Part shown: positions 18,415-27,767 of the stretch, in pieces | Layout of the letters: every line of letters begins with the position of its first letter | How positions within the stretch are numbered: position 1 is the first letter of the stretch | Origin: Anaerocolumna cellulosilytica | Lineage (GTDB): Bacteria; Bacillota; Clostridia; Lachnospirales; Lachnospiraceae | NCBI RefSeq assembly: GCF_014218335.1 | Contig: NZ_AP023367.1 | Location: 2,047,501 to 2,111,500 of the forward strand | Direction: 5' to 3' | Length of the DNA stretch: 64,000 nt | Position numbers and translations under genes: made by a program | Notes under the pieces: generated by a model | Database searches by the model: none | The model's input: only the letters and a program-made list of their open reading frames with translations | What the model was told of the DNA's origin: nothing

Positions 18415-21400
18415 TATTGAAGAAAAGAATACCGAACATAGTAAGCTATATGAGGAAATAGCTGTAATTGGTATTTCAATCAAATTCCCCAAGGCGGATA
18501 CACTCGAGGAATTATGGAGTCTCTTAGAAAAAGGAGAAGATTGTGTCCGGAAAATTCCTCAGCAAAGAAAGAAAGATGCAGATAATTATTTTTATTTCAT
18601 CAATGAACAAGAGAAAGCATCAGAATATATTGAAGCTGCTTATTTAGATCGGATTGATCAGTTTGACTATTCATTTTTTGGGTTATCTCCCAGAGAGGCA
18701 CAGCTTATTGATCCCAATCAAAGATTATTTTTAGAAATAGCATGGAAGGCATTAGAAGATGCACGCATGGTGAATGAAAATAAAAAGACGGTAAATGTGG
18801 GCGTTTACGCTGGATATAGTGGACATAGCAGTTATTCAGAAATGATAAGAAAGGTAGATGCATCGTCAGCGGCAGTTTCATCAGTTGGAAACTGTAATCC
18901 AGTTATACCAGGCAGACTTTCCTATTTCATGAATTTTGAAGGTCCATGTATGATAATAGATACATCTTGTTCTTCTTCTTTAGTGGCAATACACGAGGCC
19001 TGCAAAGGCCTGCATAACCAAGAATGTGAGATTGCAGTAGCAGGTGGGGTACAGGTACATTCAATACCCATTCGAAACGCGGATATTGGAATACAATCTT
19101 CTGACGCAAGGAGTAAATCATTTGACGATGAAGCGGATGGGACAGGCATAGGAGAAGGAGTGGGAGTTGTTGTTTTAAAACCGCTACGAAATGCCTTGCA
19201 AGATCACGATAATATTTATGCAGTAATAAAAGGGAGTGCAATTAATCATGACGGGCGTTCCATGGGAATATCTGCACCAAATCCGGTAGCACAATCAAAG
19301 GTTATACAGAAGGCGTGGATGAATGCAGGAATTGATCCACGTAAAATTTCGTATATTGAGGCACATGGTACAGGTACCAAGCTAGGAGATCCTATTGAAG
19401 TGGATGGTATAAGCAGGGCATTTAGGTTTTATACGGAAGATAAAAATTTCTGTGCAATTAGTTCGATTAAGAGTAATTTCGGTCATTTAGATAGTGCAGC
19501 AGGTATTGCGGGATTTGTTAAAGCAATACTACAATTGCAACATAAAAAAATTGTGCCAACTGTACATTATAGTAAAATCAACCGTAATATACCAATTCAT
19601 GATACACCAGTCTATGTAAATGATAAATTGGCGGATTGGGAATCAATGGATGGAAAAAGGCTATGCGGAGTCAGTTCATTTGGTATCAGCGGTACAAACT
19701 GTCATATTATATTAGAGGAAGGGTCCAGCCACATAAGCAACAATATTCCAAAGCAGATACTTAAGAAAACAAGTTGCTGGCTTAAGCTTCCAGAGGCAGA
19801 CAAAACAAAAGTATCCATGGTATCTGAGAAAAAGAAAGAACCAATCAAAGCATTGTTTGATAATGAAAATATGAAACATCTGGTAGGTAGTATTTTTCAG
19901 GACGTATTGGGTATAGAGCATGTAAATGACAATGAAGATTTCTTTTCACTTGGAGGAGACTCGATATTTGCTATTGAAATGATTCAGAAGATTAATAAAA
20001 AAATAGATGTAGAACTTACCCTTGAAGATTTATATAATCATCTGACAATAAAAGAACTGACAGATGTGATAATGGAGAAAAGAAAGAACAGCAAGCAGTT
20101 CATCCCTCAAATACCAAGAGTAGATGAAGAAAGATATTATCATACTACCTATAATCAAAAACGAATTTATTCTCTATGTAAATTAAATCAAGAGAAAACG
20201 CATTACAATATTTATGCAGTATATAATATTAAGGGGAACTTTGATCCCAATCGATTGAATGAAGCTGTATGTAAAGTAATAGAAAGGCACGAAGTGTTCC
20301 GGACATCATTTCATTTATCAAATGATGTAATCATGCAGAGAATTAATTCTAATATTGATTTTAAGTTACAATATATAGACAACCCAGAAAGTAGTTTGCC
20401 AGAGCTGCTTTCAGAAATCATTCAACCATTTAACCTTGAACACGCACCTTTAATTCGAGTTACATTAATTAAGTGGAAAAATGAAGATTTTACCTTAGTT
20501 ACTGATATGCATCATATGATTTCAGATGGAAAATCATGTGCTGTTTTTACGGATGAATTAATGAACTTATATAATGGAATGCATTTGCCAAAAGTAACAT
20601 TACAATTTAAGGACTTTGCCGAATGGCAACACAACTATTATAAATTAAATAAAGAAAAAATGGAGCAGCACAAGGAGTATTGGTTGAATATGTATAAAGA
20701 AAGACCAGAATTATGTAGGATACCTAGTGATAAGCATACAGATGATTTGTTCGAGTTTACTGGAGAAACATTGTATTTTATGCTGCCCTCAGAGTTAAAA
20801 GATAAGTTGAAAAACTTACATACAGAGCTTAAGGTCACCTTATTTACATTATTTATGTCTGCGTATTTTATACTGCTTCATAAATACACTGGCAAAAATG
20901 ATTTGATGGTGGGGACTGCTTCCATGGGGCGAACACATCAAGAGACGGAATATATAATAGGGTTGTTTGTAAATACCCTCCCCCTACGAACTTTGATTGA
21001 TGAAGATATGCACGTTAATCAATTTATTATGAATGTATCGGCATTAATTATTGATGCCTATACACATCAGGATTACCCGATTAGTGAATTAATTCGTGAA
21101 CTAGAATGGAAACATAAAGAAAAGGAAAATCCTTTATTTAGTACCATGTTTATTAATCAAAGTGCAAAGGAAAACACCTTTAATACGAACGATTTTACAA
21201 TCAGCCAAGTAAACTTTAATAATCAGGACAGTAAGTTTGATATAATGATAAATTATACAAGCAAAGAAGGGGAATGGTGTTTCAGTATTAATTATTCGAC
21301 GAACTTATATAATAAAAACACAATAGAAAATCTGTGGATAGACTATATAAAAATATTACAGAGTATAACAGAAAATGTTCACACACCGATATGTGAAATA

Positions 21401-21466
21401 AACCTCTTGGAAGAAGAATCCTCATCACCTGCTGCTCTGTTTGAAATAGAATTTGATTTTAATTAG
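18407..21466 (+). CDS. KS-PCP-C hybrid PKS/NRPS protein
   Basis: 1019 residues overlapping the end of the NRPS gene by 8 bases. The ketosynthase (about 10-440) has Cys188 in DTSCSSS, His in EAHGTGTKLGDP and His in KSNFGHLDSAAG, so it looks active. A carrier domain follows with Ser519 (GGDSIFAI), then a condensation domain (about 570-1010) with HHMISDG near residue 702. There is no AT, KR, DH or TE, so extension units must be loaded in trans or supplied by another route. Operon position suggests it acts right after the beta-alanine-type NRPS. Confidence 0.92.
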   Translation: MSNIEEKNTEHSKLYEEIAVIGISIKFPKADTLEELWSLLEKGEDCVRKIPQQRKKDADNYFYFINEQEKASEYIEAAYLDRIDQFDYSFFGLSPREAQLIDPNQRLFLEIAWKALEDARMVNENKKTVNVGVYAGYSGHSSYSEMIRKVDASSAAVSSVGNCNPVIPGRLSYFMNFEGPCMIIDTSCSSSLVAIHEACKGLHNQECEIAVAGGVQVHSIPIRNADIGIQSSDARSKSFDDEADGTGIGEGVGVVVLKPLRNALQDHDNIYAVIKGSAINHDGRSMGISAPNPVAQSKVIQKAWMNAGIDPRKISYIEAHGTGTKLGDPIEVDGISRAFRFYTEDKNFCAISSIKSNFGHLDSAAGIAGFVKAILQLQHKKIVPTVHYSKINRNIPIHDTPVYVNDKLADWESMDGKRLCGVSSFGISGTNCHIILEEGSSHISNNIPKQILKKTSCWLKLPEADKTKVSMVSEKKKEPIKALFDNENMKHLVGSIFQDVLGIEHVNDNEDFFSLGGDSIFAIEMIQKINKKIDVELTLEDLYNHLTIKELTDVIMEKRKNSKQFIPQIPRVDEERYYHTTYNQKRIYSLCKLNQEKTHYNIYAVYNIKGNFDPNRLNEAVCKVIERHEVFRTSFHLSNDVIMQRINSNIDFKLQYIDNPESSLPELLSEIIQPFNLEHAPLIRVTLIKWKNEDFTLVTDMHHMISDGKSCAVFTDELMNLYNGMHLPKVTLQFKDFAEWQHNYYKLNKEKMEQHKEYWLNMYKERPELCRIPSDKHTDDLFEFTGETLYFMLPSELKDKLKNLHTELKVTLFTLFMSAYFILLHKYTGKNDLMVGTASMGRTHQETEYIIGLFVNTLPLRTLIDEDMHVNQFIMNVSALIIDAYTHQDYPISELIRELEWKHKEKENPLFSTMFINQSAKENTFNTNDFTISQVNFNNQDSKFDIMINYTSKEGEWCFSINYSTNLYNKNTIENLWIDYIKILQSITENVHTPICEINLLEEESSSPAALFEIEFDFN

Positions 21467-21480
21467 GAAAGGAGAAAAGT

Positions 21481-22470
21481 ATGTCAGATTATTCTTCTGC
21501 ACAAAATAAAATAGGTGCATTACCTTGTTTTTATGCAAATTTAAAACATTTATTAGAAATGCATGAAATCGTATTGACGGAAGCAGACATTTATTTTCTC
21601 TGCGGATACTTCAGCCCGGAAAGCATAGATAATGAATCGAAATATAGATTAAAATATCCGTCATATGCAGTACAATTGCATAATTTTTGTATGCGTACAT
21701 ATATAGACTGCGAAATGAATTTCGACGAAAATAGTAATTATATTTCTTCAGAAATTAATCAAGATCTTTTTCAAGATAGAAAAGTATTATTAGCAGTGGA
21801 TGCAAAAGTATTGGATCATTTAATCATTCAATCCTATGCCAGAAATTGTCACTTTCTTATTTCTACAGGATTAAATCCGAAAAGCCATATCTGTGTTTCG
21901 GATTTTTTTGTTATTGATAGGGAAGGGAAAGTTAACACATATGTAGGTGAATACCAATACAATTGTATTAAGGATGCTCTTTATGGATACATATATATGA
22001 AAAATATAGATAAGAATCTGGTTGACAAAGCGGTTAACAACATGGTGGATTATGTGGTACAAGAATTAGAAAGACTGCTGTATAAGACAGAAGATGGATC
22101 ATTATCAGGACTAGGGCTTCTTGAGAGCCTATTAAATAGAATTGGGAAAGAAAGCTATGAAGACTCATTCATAGAAAAGGAATCCTTTTACAACTTGATT
22201 ATGATACTTATCTCAAGACATATCATTTTTTTTGATTATATTTGCGATTTTATGAATCAATATCAAGTAAAAGATGGTGAGAATATGACACAAAAATTTA
22301 TGAAAATCAAGAATTCATGGGATAAAATAACCAATATGATGGCGATTCAAACATTTGCTTATAATTATAAGAGAAATAAAGCCATCTCATATGAAGCAGG
22401 GGAACTAATAAAGCAACAACAAAATTTACTATTACAGCTAATAACCAACCTTAGAGGAGACAGAATATGA
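21481..22470 (+). CDS. BtrH-like cysteine-peptidase-fold protein (copy 2)
   Basis: 329 residues preceded by AAAGGAG. Cys16 (GALPCFYANL), the strand VLLAVDAKVLDHL, His124 (NCHFLISTGL) and Asp in ICVSDFFVID reproduce the pattern of the BtrH N-terminal domain, including the VDxxxL segment. Copy 1 has Cys14/His124 at matching spacing. The C-terminal 170 residues are helical without known motifs. By analogy with BtrH, and with cysteine-peptidase-fold amide synthases in closthioamide biosynthesis, it may transfer a carrier-bound acyl chain to an amine. The gene overlaps panD by an ATGA. Confidence 0.55.
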   Translation: MSDYSSAQNKIGALPCFYANLKHLLEMHEIVLTEADIYFLCGYFSPESIDNESKYRLKYPSYAVQLHNFCMRTYIDCEMNFDENSNYISSEINQDLFQDRKVLLAVDAKVLDHLIIQSYARNCHFLISTGLNPKSHICVSDFFVIDREGKVNTYVGEYQYNCIKDALYGYIYMKNIDKNLVDKAVNNMVDYVVQELERLLYKTEDGSLSGLGLLESLLNRIGKESYEDSFIEKESFYNLIMILISRHIIFFDYICDFMNQYQVKDGENMTQKFMKIKNSWDKITNMMAIQTFAYNYKRNKAISYEAGELIKQQQNLLLQLITNLRGDRI

Positions 22471-22823
22471 TTGAATTGCTAAAATCGAAAATACACAGAG
22501 CAGTAGTAACAGATGCTAATATTAATTATGAAGGCTCCATCACAATCGGGGAAAGACTTATGGAAAGTGCAAGGATTCTTCCTTATGAAAAAGTAACAGT
22601 AGTAGATATTCAAAATGGGAATCGTTTTACTACTTACGCTATTAAGGGCAAAGAAGATCAATCCATCTGTGTAAATGGAGCAGCTGCCAGATTAGTCAGC
22701 ATCGGAGATCAAATCATTATTATGGCCTATTGTTTCGTTAATGAGACAGATTATAAAAAGAGTTATGAACCTAGGGTTTTATTAGTAGATTCATCGAATC
22801 AAATAATAAAACAAGAGAATTAA
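22467..22823 (+). CDS. panD: Aspartate 1-decarboxylase (pyruvoyl enzyme)
   Basis: 118 residues, full length for PanD. KSKIHRAVVTDANINYEGSI contains the self-cleavage site Gly23-Ser24, which yields the pyruvoyl cofactor, and NGAAARLVSIGDQIIIMAY is a family signature. It converts L-aspartate to beta-alanine. Location matters: it overlaps a BtrH-like gene and is followed by the U32 gene, with no panB or panC nearby. This points to beta-alanine supply for the NRPS rather than pantothenate synthesis, although it could also support phosphopantetheine demand. Confidence 0.95.
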   Translation: MIELLKSKIHRAVVTDANINYEGSITIGERLMESARILPYEKVTVVDIQNGNRFTTYAIKGKEDQSICVNGAAARLVSIGDQIIIMAYCFVNETDYKKSYEPRVLLVDSSNQIIKQEN

Positions 22824-22848
22824 AATAAATTAATACGGGGTGAAATCT

Positions 22849-23919
22849 ATGGTGTCTTATAGTGTGCCTAGTGATTTTTGTAGCAATACGTTAAAAAAGC
22901 TTAATGAAATCAATGGCTTAAAGAGTAAAGGTTTTATATCTGAAGTGTATGGACAAGTAACAGAGGGAACATTTATTGCTTCTGGCAGAATGCCATCATT
23001 ACTTCCTCAAGTAACTATGAAGCAATTAGAGGTATATTTGGAATCGTGTAAGAAATACAATATAAAATTTAATTACACTTTAAATGCATCTTGCATGTCA
23101 AATAAGGAATTAATACATATAAAGGAATTAAAGCAATTCATTTCTGAGCTGTACCAGATGGGAATACGGTCATTTACAGTTACACTGCCAACATTAATGG
23201 ATACTATTAAGAGCATGTATGATGATGTAGAAATAAAAGCCTCAGCCATTTGTGAAATAAACAGCCCAGAAAAGGCTAGTTATTATAAGGAAATGGGTAT
23301 TAGTAGAATCGTTGTAGAACCGGATATAACTAGAAAATTTGACATACTTGAGAAAATATGTAAGGTGTTTGGTGATGGGGTAGAGATTATTGTGAATAAC
23401 ATGTGTCTCAAAGGCTGTCCATATAAGATGTTTCATTATAATTTTGAGTCCCATGGGGAACAAATGAAAGAGCATAGTAACTATTATTATCATAAATGCA
23501 GTTTACAAAAAGCGAATAAAGCATATAACTATATAAAATTAAATTGGATACGACCTGAGGATATATACCGATATTCGAGTATCGGAATCAAATCTTTTAA
23601 GATTCAAGGAAGAAATAATAAAAATGGAGACAATATTAATAAAATTATACAGTATTATCTTGAGGAATCATTTGATGGAAACTTGTTAGACTTATTAACA
23701 CTATTTACGCCATATAATTCATTTCAGCCTTATATAGATAATAAAAAATTAGACGGATTTTTAGAACCATTTTATCAGAATAAAGATTTTTGTACCGGTT
23801 TATGTGATACTTGTTTGTACTGTATGGATTATGCAAAAAAGAGTATGGATGTATCAGAGTTAAAGACATTAAACCAATATGCAACACAATTTTATGAGAA
23901 AGTAAATCGTCTTGATTAG
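22849..23919 (+). CDS. U32-family Fe-S protein (copy 1)
   Basis: About 356 residues of the U32 'peptidase' family, whose members UbiU, UbiV and RlhA are Fe-S proteins used in oxygen-independent hydroxylation. The core cysteines appear in NNMCLKGCPY and YYHKCSLQK, and IRPEDIYRY...FKIQGR is a family signature. A further motif, Cys315-x3-Cys319-x2-Cys322-x2-Cys325, lies near the C terminus and could bind a second cluster. ATG 22849 is preferred over GTG 22840 because GGGGTG precedes it and the start then aligns with copy 2. Family secure; hydroxylase role is inference. Confidence 0.85.
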   Translation: MVSYSVPSDFCSNTLKKLNEINGLKSKGFISEVYGQVTEGTFIASGRMPSLLPQVTMKQLEVYLESCKKYNIKFNYTLNASCMSNKELIHIKELKQFISELYQMGIRSFTVTLPTLMDTIKSMYDDVEIKASAICEINSPEKASYYKEMGISRIVVEPDITRKFDILEKICKVFGDGVEIIVNNMCLKGCPYKMFHYNFESHGEQMKEHSNYYYHKCSLQKANKAYNYIKLNWIRPEDIYRYSSIGIKSFKIQGRNNKNGDNINKIIQYYLEESFDGNLLDLLTLFTPYNSFQPYIDNKKLDGFLEPFYQNKDFCTGLCDTCLYCMDYAKKSMDVSELKTLNQYATQFYEKVNRLD

Positions 23920-23940
23920 TTTGTAAAGAGAGAAGAAATT

Positions 23941-25305
23941 ATGAGAAAAGAAGATATTGCGATTATTGGAATTGCAGTTAAATTAGCAGATATAGAAGAG
24001 TTAAGTGAGTATTGGGAATGTCTTGCGGATAAAAAACATTGTAATAAAGAATTATCTAATCAAAGAATAAGTGATATCAATAAGTATATGAAGTATATCA
24101 ATAAAGATCCAATACATACGTTTCCAAAAGCCGCTTATCTGGATAGGATTGATACCTTTGATTATGATTATTTCAACATTCCATATCATAAGGCAATCAG
24201 CATTGAACCAGCAAATCGTTTATTTATGGAAACAGCTTGCCAATGCCTTGAAGAAGCAGGTTATACAAAAGAATTAATGAAAAATATAAAGACTGGAGTT
24301 TTTACAGGATATGGGAGGGAGCCGGGCTATTATGAGATGTTTAAGGTTAGGCATCCAGATGTAAGAATCAGTTATTTTGCAGAATCTTTTATTGCTTCTT
24401 ATATGATGCATTTTTATAATTTACGAGGACCAATATTGACAATTAATTCTTCTTGTTCTTCATCTTTAGCGGCATTGCACTATGCCTGTCACTCAATCCG
24501 CACGAATGAATGTAAAATGGCGTTAGCAGCAGGGGTGCAGATACATTATTTACCAAATGATAAACAAGAAATAGAGTTGTTAATAGAAAATGGACAATGT
24601 AAACCTTTTGATCAGTTTGCAAAAGGTATGGGATTCGGTGAAGGTGTTTGCGTAATATTATTGAAACGGTTGGAGGATGCAATAAAGGATCAGGATCATA
24701 TATATGCAGTGGTAAAAGGAAGTGCTGTAGGCAGCAATGGCAGTGCTATTGGATTATATGCTCCGAATCCTGGTGCCCAGATAGAAACCATTTTATCGGC
24801 GTGGAATGATGCAGCGATTAACCCAAGAACCATTACCTATATAGAAACACATGGTTCTGGTACACAATTAGGTGATACCATTGAATTTGAAGCAATCAAT
24901 AAAGCATTTCGTAATTCTACAAAGGATAATCTGTTTTGCGCAATTGGTTCTGTTAAATCCAATTTGGGGCATACTGGCTATTGCGCAGGTCTTGCAAGTC
25001 TTATAAAAGCGGTCTTGCAATTGAATAAGAAACAGATTGCAGGAACTGTACATTTTCGTAAACCAAACCAAAACCTAAACCTAAAGGACAGTGCAATTTA
25101 CATAAATAAAGAGCTTAGTTACTGGGAAAGATACGGTAATGAAAAAAGAAGATGCGGAATCAGTTCATTTGGCGTAAGTGGAACAAACTGTCATGTGGTG
25201 TTAGAAGAGTATGACAATGTAAAAATAAATAATCATTTATCCAAGGGGATTTCCTTCAAGAGTAAACGATGCTGGCCAGAATTTTTAGATTACAACGGGA
25301 GGTAA
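23941..25305 (+). CDS. Free-standing ketosynthase
   Basis: 454 residues forming one beta-ketoacyl synthase. Cys172 (NSSCSSS), His in ETHGSGTQLGDT and His in KSNLGHTGYCAG are intact, so Claisen condensation or acyl transfer is possible. The modular-PKS-like linker end (CGISSFGVSGTNCHVVLEE) is present, but no carrier or AT follows. Together with the KS-PCP-C protein, this gives two KS domains and no reductive domains in the cluster. The next gene encodes a free C domain 4 bases later, so the two may act as a split KS/C module. Confidence 0.92.
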   Translation: MRKEDIAIIGIAVKLADIEELSEYWECLADKKHCNKELSNQRISDINKYMKYINKDPIHTFPKAAYLDRIDTFDYDYFNIPYHKAISIEPANRLFMETACQCLEEAGYTKELMKNIKTGVFTGYGREPGYYEMFKVRHPDVRISYFAESFIASYMMHFYNLRGPILTINSSCSSSLAALHYACHSIRTNECKMALAAGVQIHYLPNDKQEIELLIENGQCKPFDQFAKGMGFGEGVCVILLKRLEDAIKDQDHIYAVVKGSAVGSNGSAIGLYAPNPGAQIETILSAWNDAAINPRTITYIETHGSGTQLGDTIEFEAINKAFRNSTKDNLFCAIGSVKSNLGHTGYCAGLASLIKAVLQLNKKQIAGTVHFRKPNQNLNLKDSAIYINKELSYWERYGNEKRRCGISSFGVSGTNCHVVLEEYDNVKINNHLSKGISFKSKRCWPEFLDYNGR

Positions 25306-25309
25306 ATGA

Positions 25310-26626
25310 ATGCAGGCGATTCAATCAATTTCCAGGTTATTGCCAATACAGAAATCCATATTATATACCATGCTTCGTAATAAGGATTCCGATTTTTATC
25401 TAGAGCAATGCTGCTATCGTTTAAAGGGTAAAATTGATATAGAAAAGGTGGAGCATGCATGGCAGTATGTGGTTAATAAACATGATGCATTAAGAGGATA
25501 TTTTGTTTGGCATAAACTTAGGGAGCCGGTATTTGTTATACTAAAAGAAAAGAAGATAAAGTGTATTATTTGTGATATAAGACAGTCAGAAGATATGCAG
25601 GAAGATAAATGCAGGCATGAACGTATACAGGAATGGAATAAAGGGGTTGATATTACAGTCGATCCTATGCGTATCACAATTTTGATCCTATCGGATACAG
25701 AATGTGAAATGATTATTACTTTAAATCATATCTTATTTGATGGCTGGAGTAATGCAATTATTATGAATGATTTTTATCGATATTATTTATACTTAATGGG
25801 GGAAGCTATAATTTTCCATGATAAAACAACAAGTGTAAACTATAGTAATTATATAAAGCATGAGTTAAAAAGAACGGATAATCCACAATGTATTGATTTT
25901 TGGAAAAGGTATTTATCTGATTTATCGGGTAAGGATTATCCGAGTATTTATGGAAAAAAACAGATGGAAGAGGAAAAATTAAAAATTCCTGAAGAAGTTT
26001 TGAATAAAGTAAATAAATATTGCAAATTACATTCGGTTAGCTTTGCTAATCTTTTTTATTTATTATGGGCTTTTATTGAAAGTACTGAGGGTGGCTGTAA
26101 GGATGTTTGGGAGGCTGTCACTCTTTCTGGAAGAGATATGAATGATATGGACTGTTTGAACGGTTTAGTGGGGGTGTTTATTAAAACGATGCCGTTGAGA
26201 ATCAGATGGGACAGTCAATCATCCATGGAGAGCTTGTTTATAAAAATAAAAAAGGAGTTATGGGAAATAGATAAGCATAAATATATTTCTGGTCTAGAAC
26301 TGTTTAACTTGAATCCAAAACTGAACGCAGCCATGAATAAAATTTTGGTGGTTCAAAACTATCCTGTTGATTCCATATTGGTATATAAGGAACGAGTAGT
26401 CTCTATAGAATTGGTATCCTCTTTTTACAAACCCGATGCTGACCTTATCGTATCAAATAGTACATTTAGAGATTCAAATTATATAAAGCTTCTCTATAAC
26501 AACAAGATATATACAGCGAATCATATTAACAAGATTGGTAATAAATTTTTACAGGCGTTTCAATATTTAGCGGATAACAGTGATAAGCAAATAACAGCAG
26601 AGATGATATGTAATTGTATAAAATAA
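25310..26626 (+). CDS. Free-standing condensation domain
   Basis: 438 residues, the size of a single NRPS C domain. The active-site motif reads NHILFDG: the first His of HHxxxDG is Asn139, while the catalytic second His140 and Asp144-Gly145 remain, so activity is plausible. GVFIKTMPLRIRWD matches the second conserved C-domain block. GGGAGG lies 6 bases before ATG 25310. It could complement the half C domain at the start of the 15676-18414 NRPS, or join the product of the free KS to an amine. Confidence 0.88.
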   Translation: MQAIQSISRLLPIQKSILYTMLRNKDSDFYLEQCCYRLKGKIDIEKVEHAWQYVVNKHDALRGYFVWHKLREPVFVILKEKKIKCIICDIRQSEDMQEDKCRHERIQEWNKGVDITVDPMRITILILSDTECEMIITLNHILFDGWSNAIIMNDFYRYYLYLMGEAIIFHDKTTSVNYSNYIKHELKRTDNPQCIDFWKRYLSDLSGKDYPSIYGKKQMEEEKLKIPEEVLNKVNKYCKLHSVSFANLFYLLWAFIESTEGGCKDVWEAVTLSGRDMNDMDCLNGLVGVFIKTMPLRIRWDSQSSMESLFIKIKKELWEIDKHKYISGLELFNLNPKLNAAMNKILVVQNYPVDSILVYKERVVSIELVSSFYKPDADLIVSNSTFRDSNYIKLLYNNKIYTANHINKIGNKFLQAFQYLADNSDKQITAEMICNCIK

Positions 26627-26645
26627 TATGTAAGGAAGTGAAGAG

Positions 26646-27767
26646 ATGAGCTATTTTAGTATTCCTGCTGATTTTAAAATAGAAACAGTAGATAAGTATA
26701 TTGATATAAATGAAAGATATGATGATCAAATTATTGAAACCTATGGTCAGATTAATAGCAAAGATAATTTGTTTGGTTCAGGGAGGCCTTGGGATCTTAT
26801 TCCATTAGTGGGATGGGGAGAATTGGAAAAATATATTTGCTATTCACAAAAAAACAATATTAAATTTAACTATGTACTTAATTCACTTTGTTTGGGAAAT
26901 AAAGAGTTTACTGACGAAGGAGTAGATGAAATCCTTTGTTTTATAAAACAATTGTATTCTATTGGTATTACTTCATTAACCGTTGCAATGCCTTCATTGA
27001 TTGAATTAATAAAATATACAGGTTTACCATTTGAGATAAAGGCTTCTACAATATGTAATATAACCAATAGTGATAGAGCAAAATCATATAAAACAATGGG
27101 TGTAGATCGAATCGTATTGGATGAAAGTATTAATAGAGATTTTAATGAGTTAAGAGCTATACGAAAGGTTTATGGAGAAAAGGTTGAGTTAATTGCAAAT
27201 GTGATTTGCTATAAAAATTGTATCTATCGATTTTATCATCATAATCAAATGTCACATGATTGGGAATATGGCAAGAAGAATAGTATAGATTATTACTCAA
27301 ACAGATGTGCTCTAAAAAGAATGGATAAGCCAGAAAATATACTCAAGATGAATTTTATTCGACCTGAAGATATAACTTATTACGAAGATATAGGAATACA
27401 GTACTTTAAATTACAAGGAAGGCAGGCAGTTATGAAGGGAAATCTGCCGAAAGCAGTTGAATCCTATTTTAAGCGTTCTTATGATGGAGATTTACTGCTG
27501 TTGTTAGATAGTTTTACTCCCACGAATAATTTTCGTCAACCAATACATAACAAATCATTAGACGGATTTATTGAGCCTTTCTATAGAAATAATATATGTT
27601 CTAATAATTGTAGCCAATGTAATTATTGTTCTGAATTCTTTAGCCATAATTTTCTTGTTAAAGATACGATTGAAACAAATAATTTAGCGAAAACATATTA
27701 TTCATCGACGGATTCGTATATAAATAAAATCAAAAAAATTATGGGAGACAAAATAAATGGAGAATAA
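26646..27767 (+). CDS. U32-family Fe-S protein (copy 2)
   Basis: 373 residues, a diverged paralogue of copy 1: both begin SYxxPxDF and share YGQ, a GSGR-like segment and IKFNYxLN in order. Core cysteines are in NVICYKNCIY and NRCALKR, and the C-terminal set is Cys318-x3-Cys322-x2-Cys325-x2-Cys328, the same spacing as copy 1. FIRPEDITYY and FKLQGR are U32 signatures. UbiU and UbiV work as a heterodimer, so this pair may too. The gene overlaps the next large ORF by 11 bases. Confidence 0.85.
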   Translation: MSYFSIPADFKIETVDKYIDINERYDDQIIETYGQINSKDNLFGSGRPWDLIPLVGWGELEKYICYSQKNNIKFNYVLNSLCLGNKEFTDEGVDEILCFIKQLYSIGITSLTVAMPSLIELIKYTGLPFEIKASTICNITNSDRAKSYKTMGVDRIVLDESINRDFNELRAIRKVYGEKVELIANVICYKNCIYRFYHHNQMSHDWEYGKKNSIDYYSNRCALKRMDKPENILKMNFIRPEDITYYEDIGIQYFKLQGRQAVMKGNLPKAVESYFKRSYDGDLLLLLDSFTPTNNFRQPIHNKSLDGFIEPFYRNNICSNNCSQCNYCSEFFSHNFLVKDTIETNNLAKTYYSSTDSYINKIKKIMGDKINGE

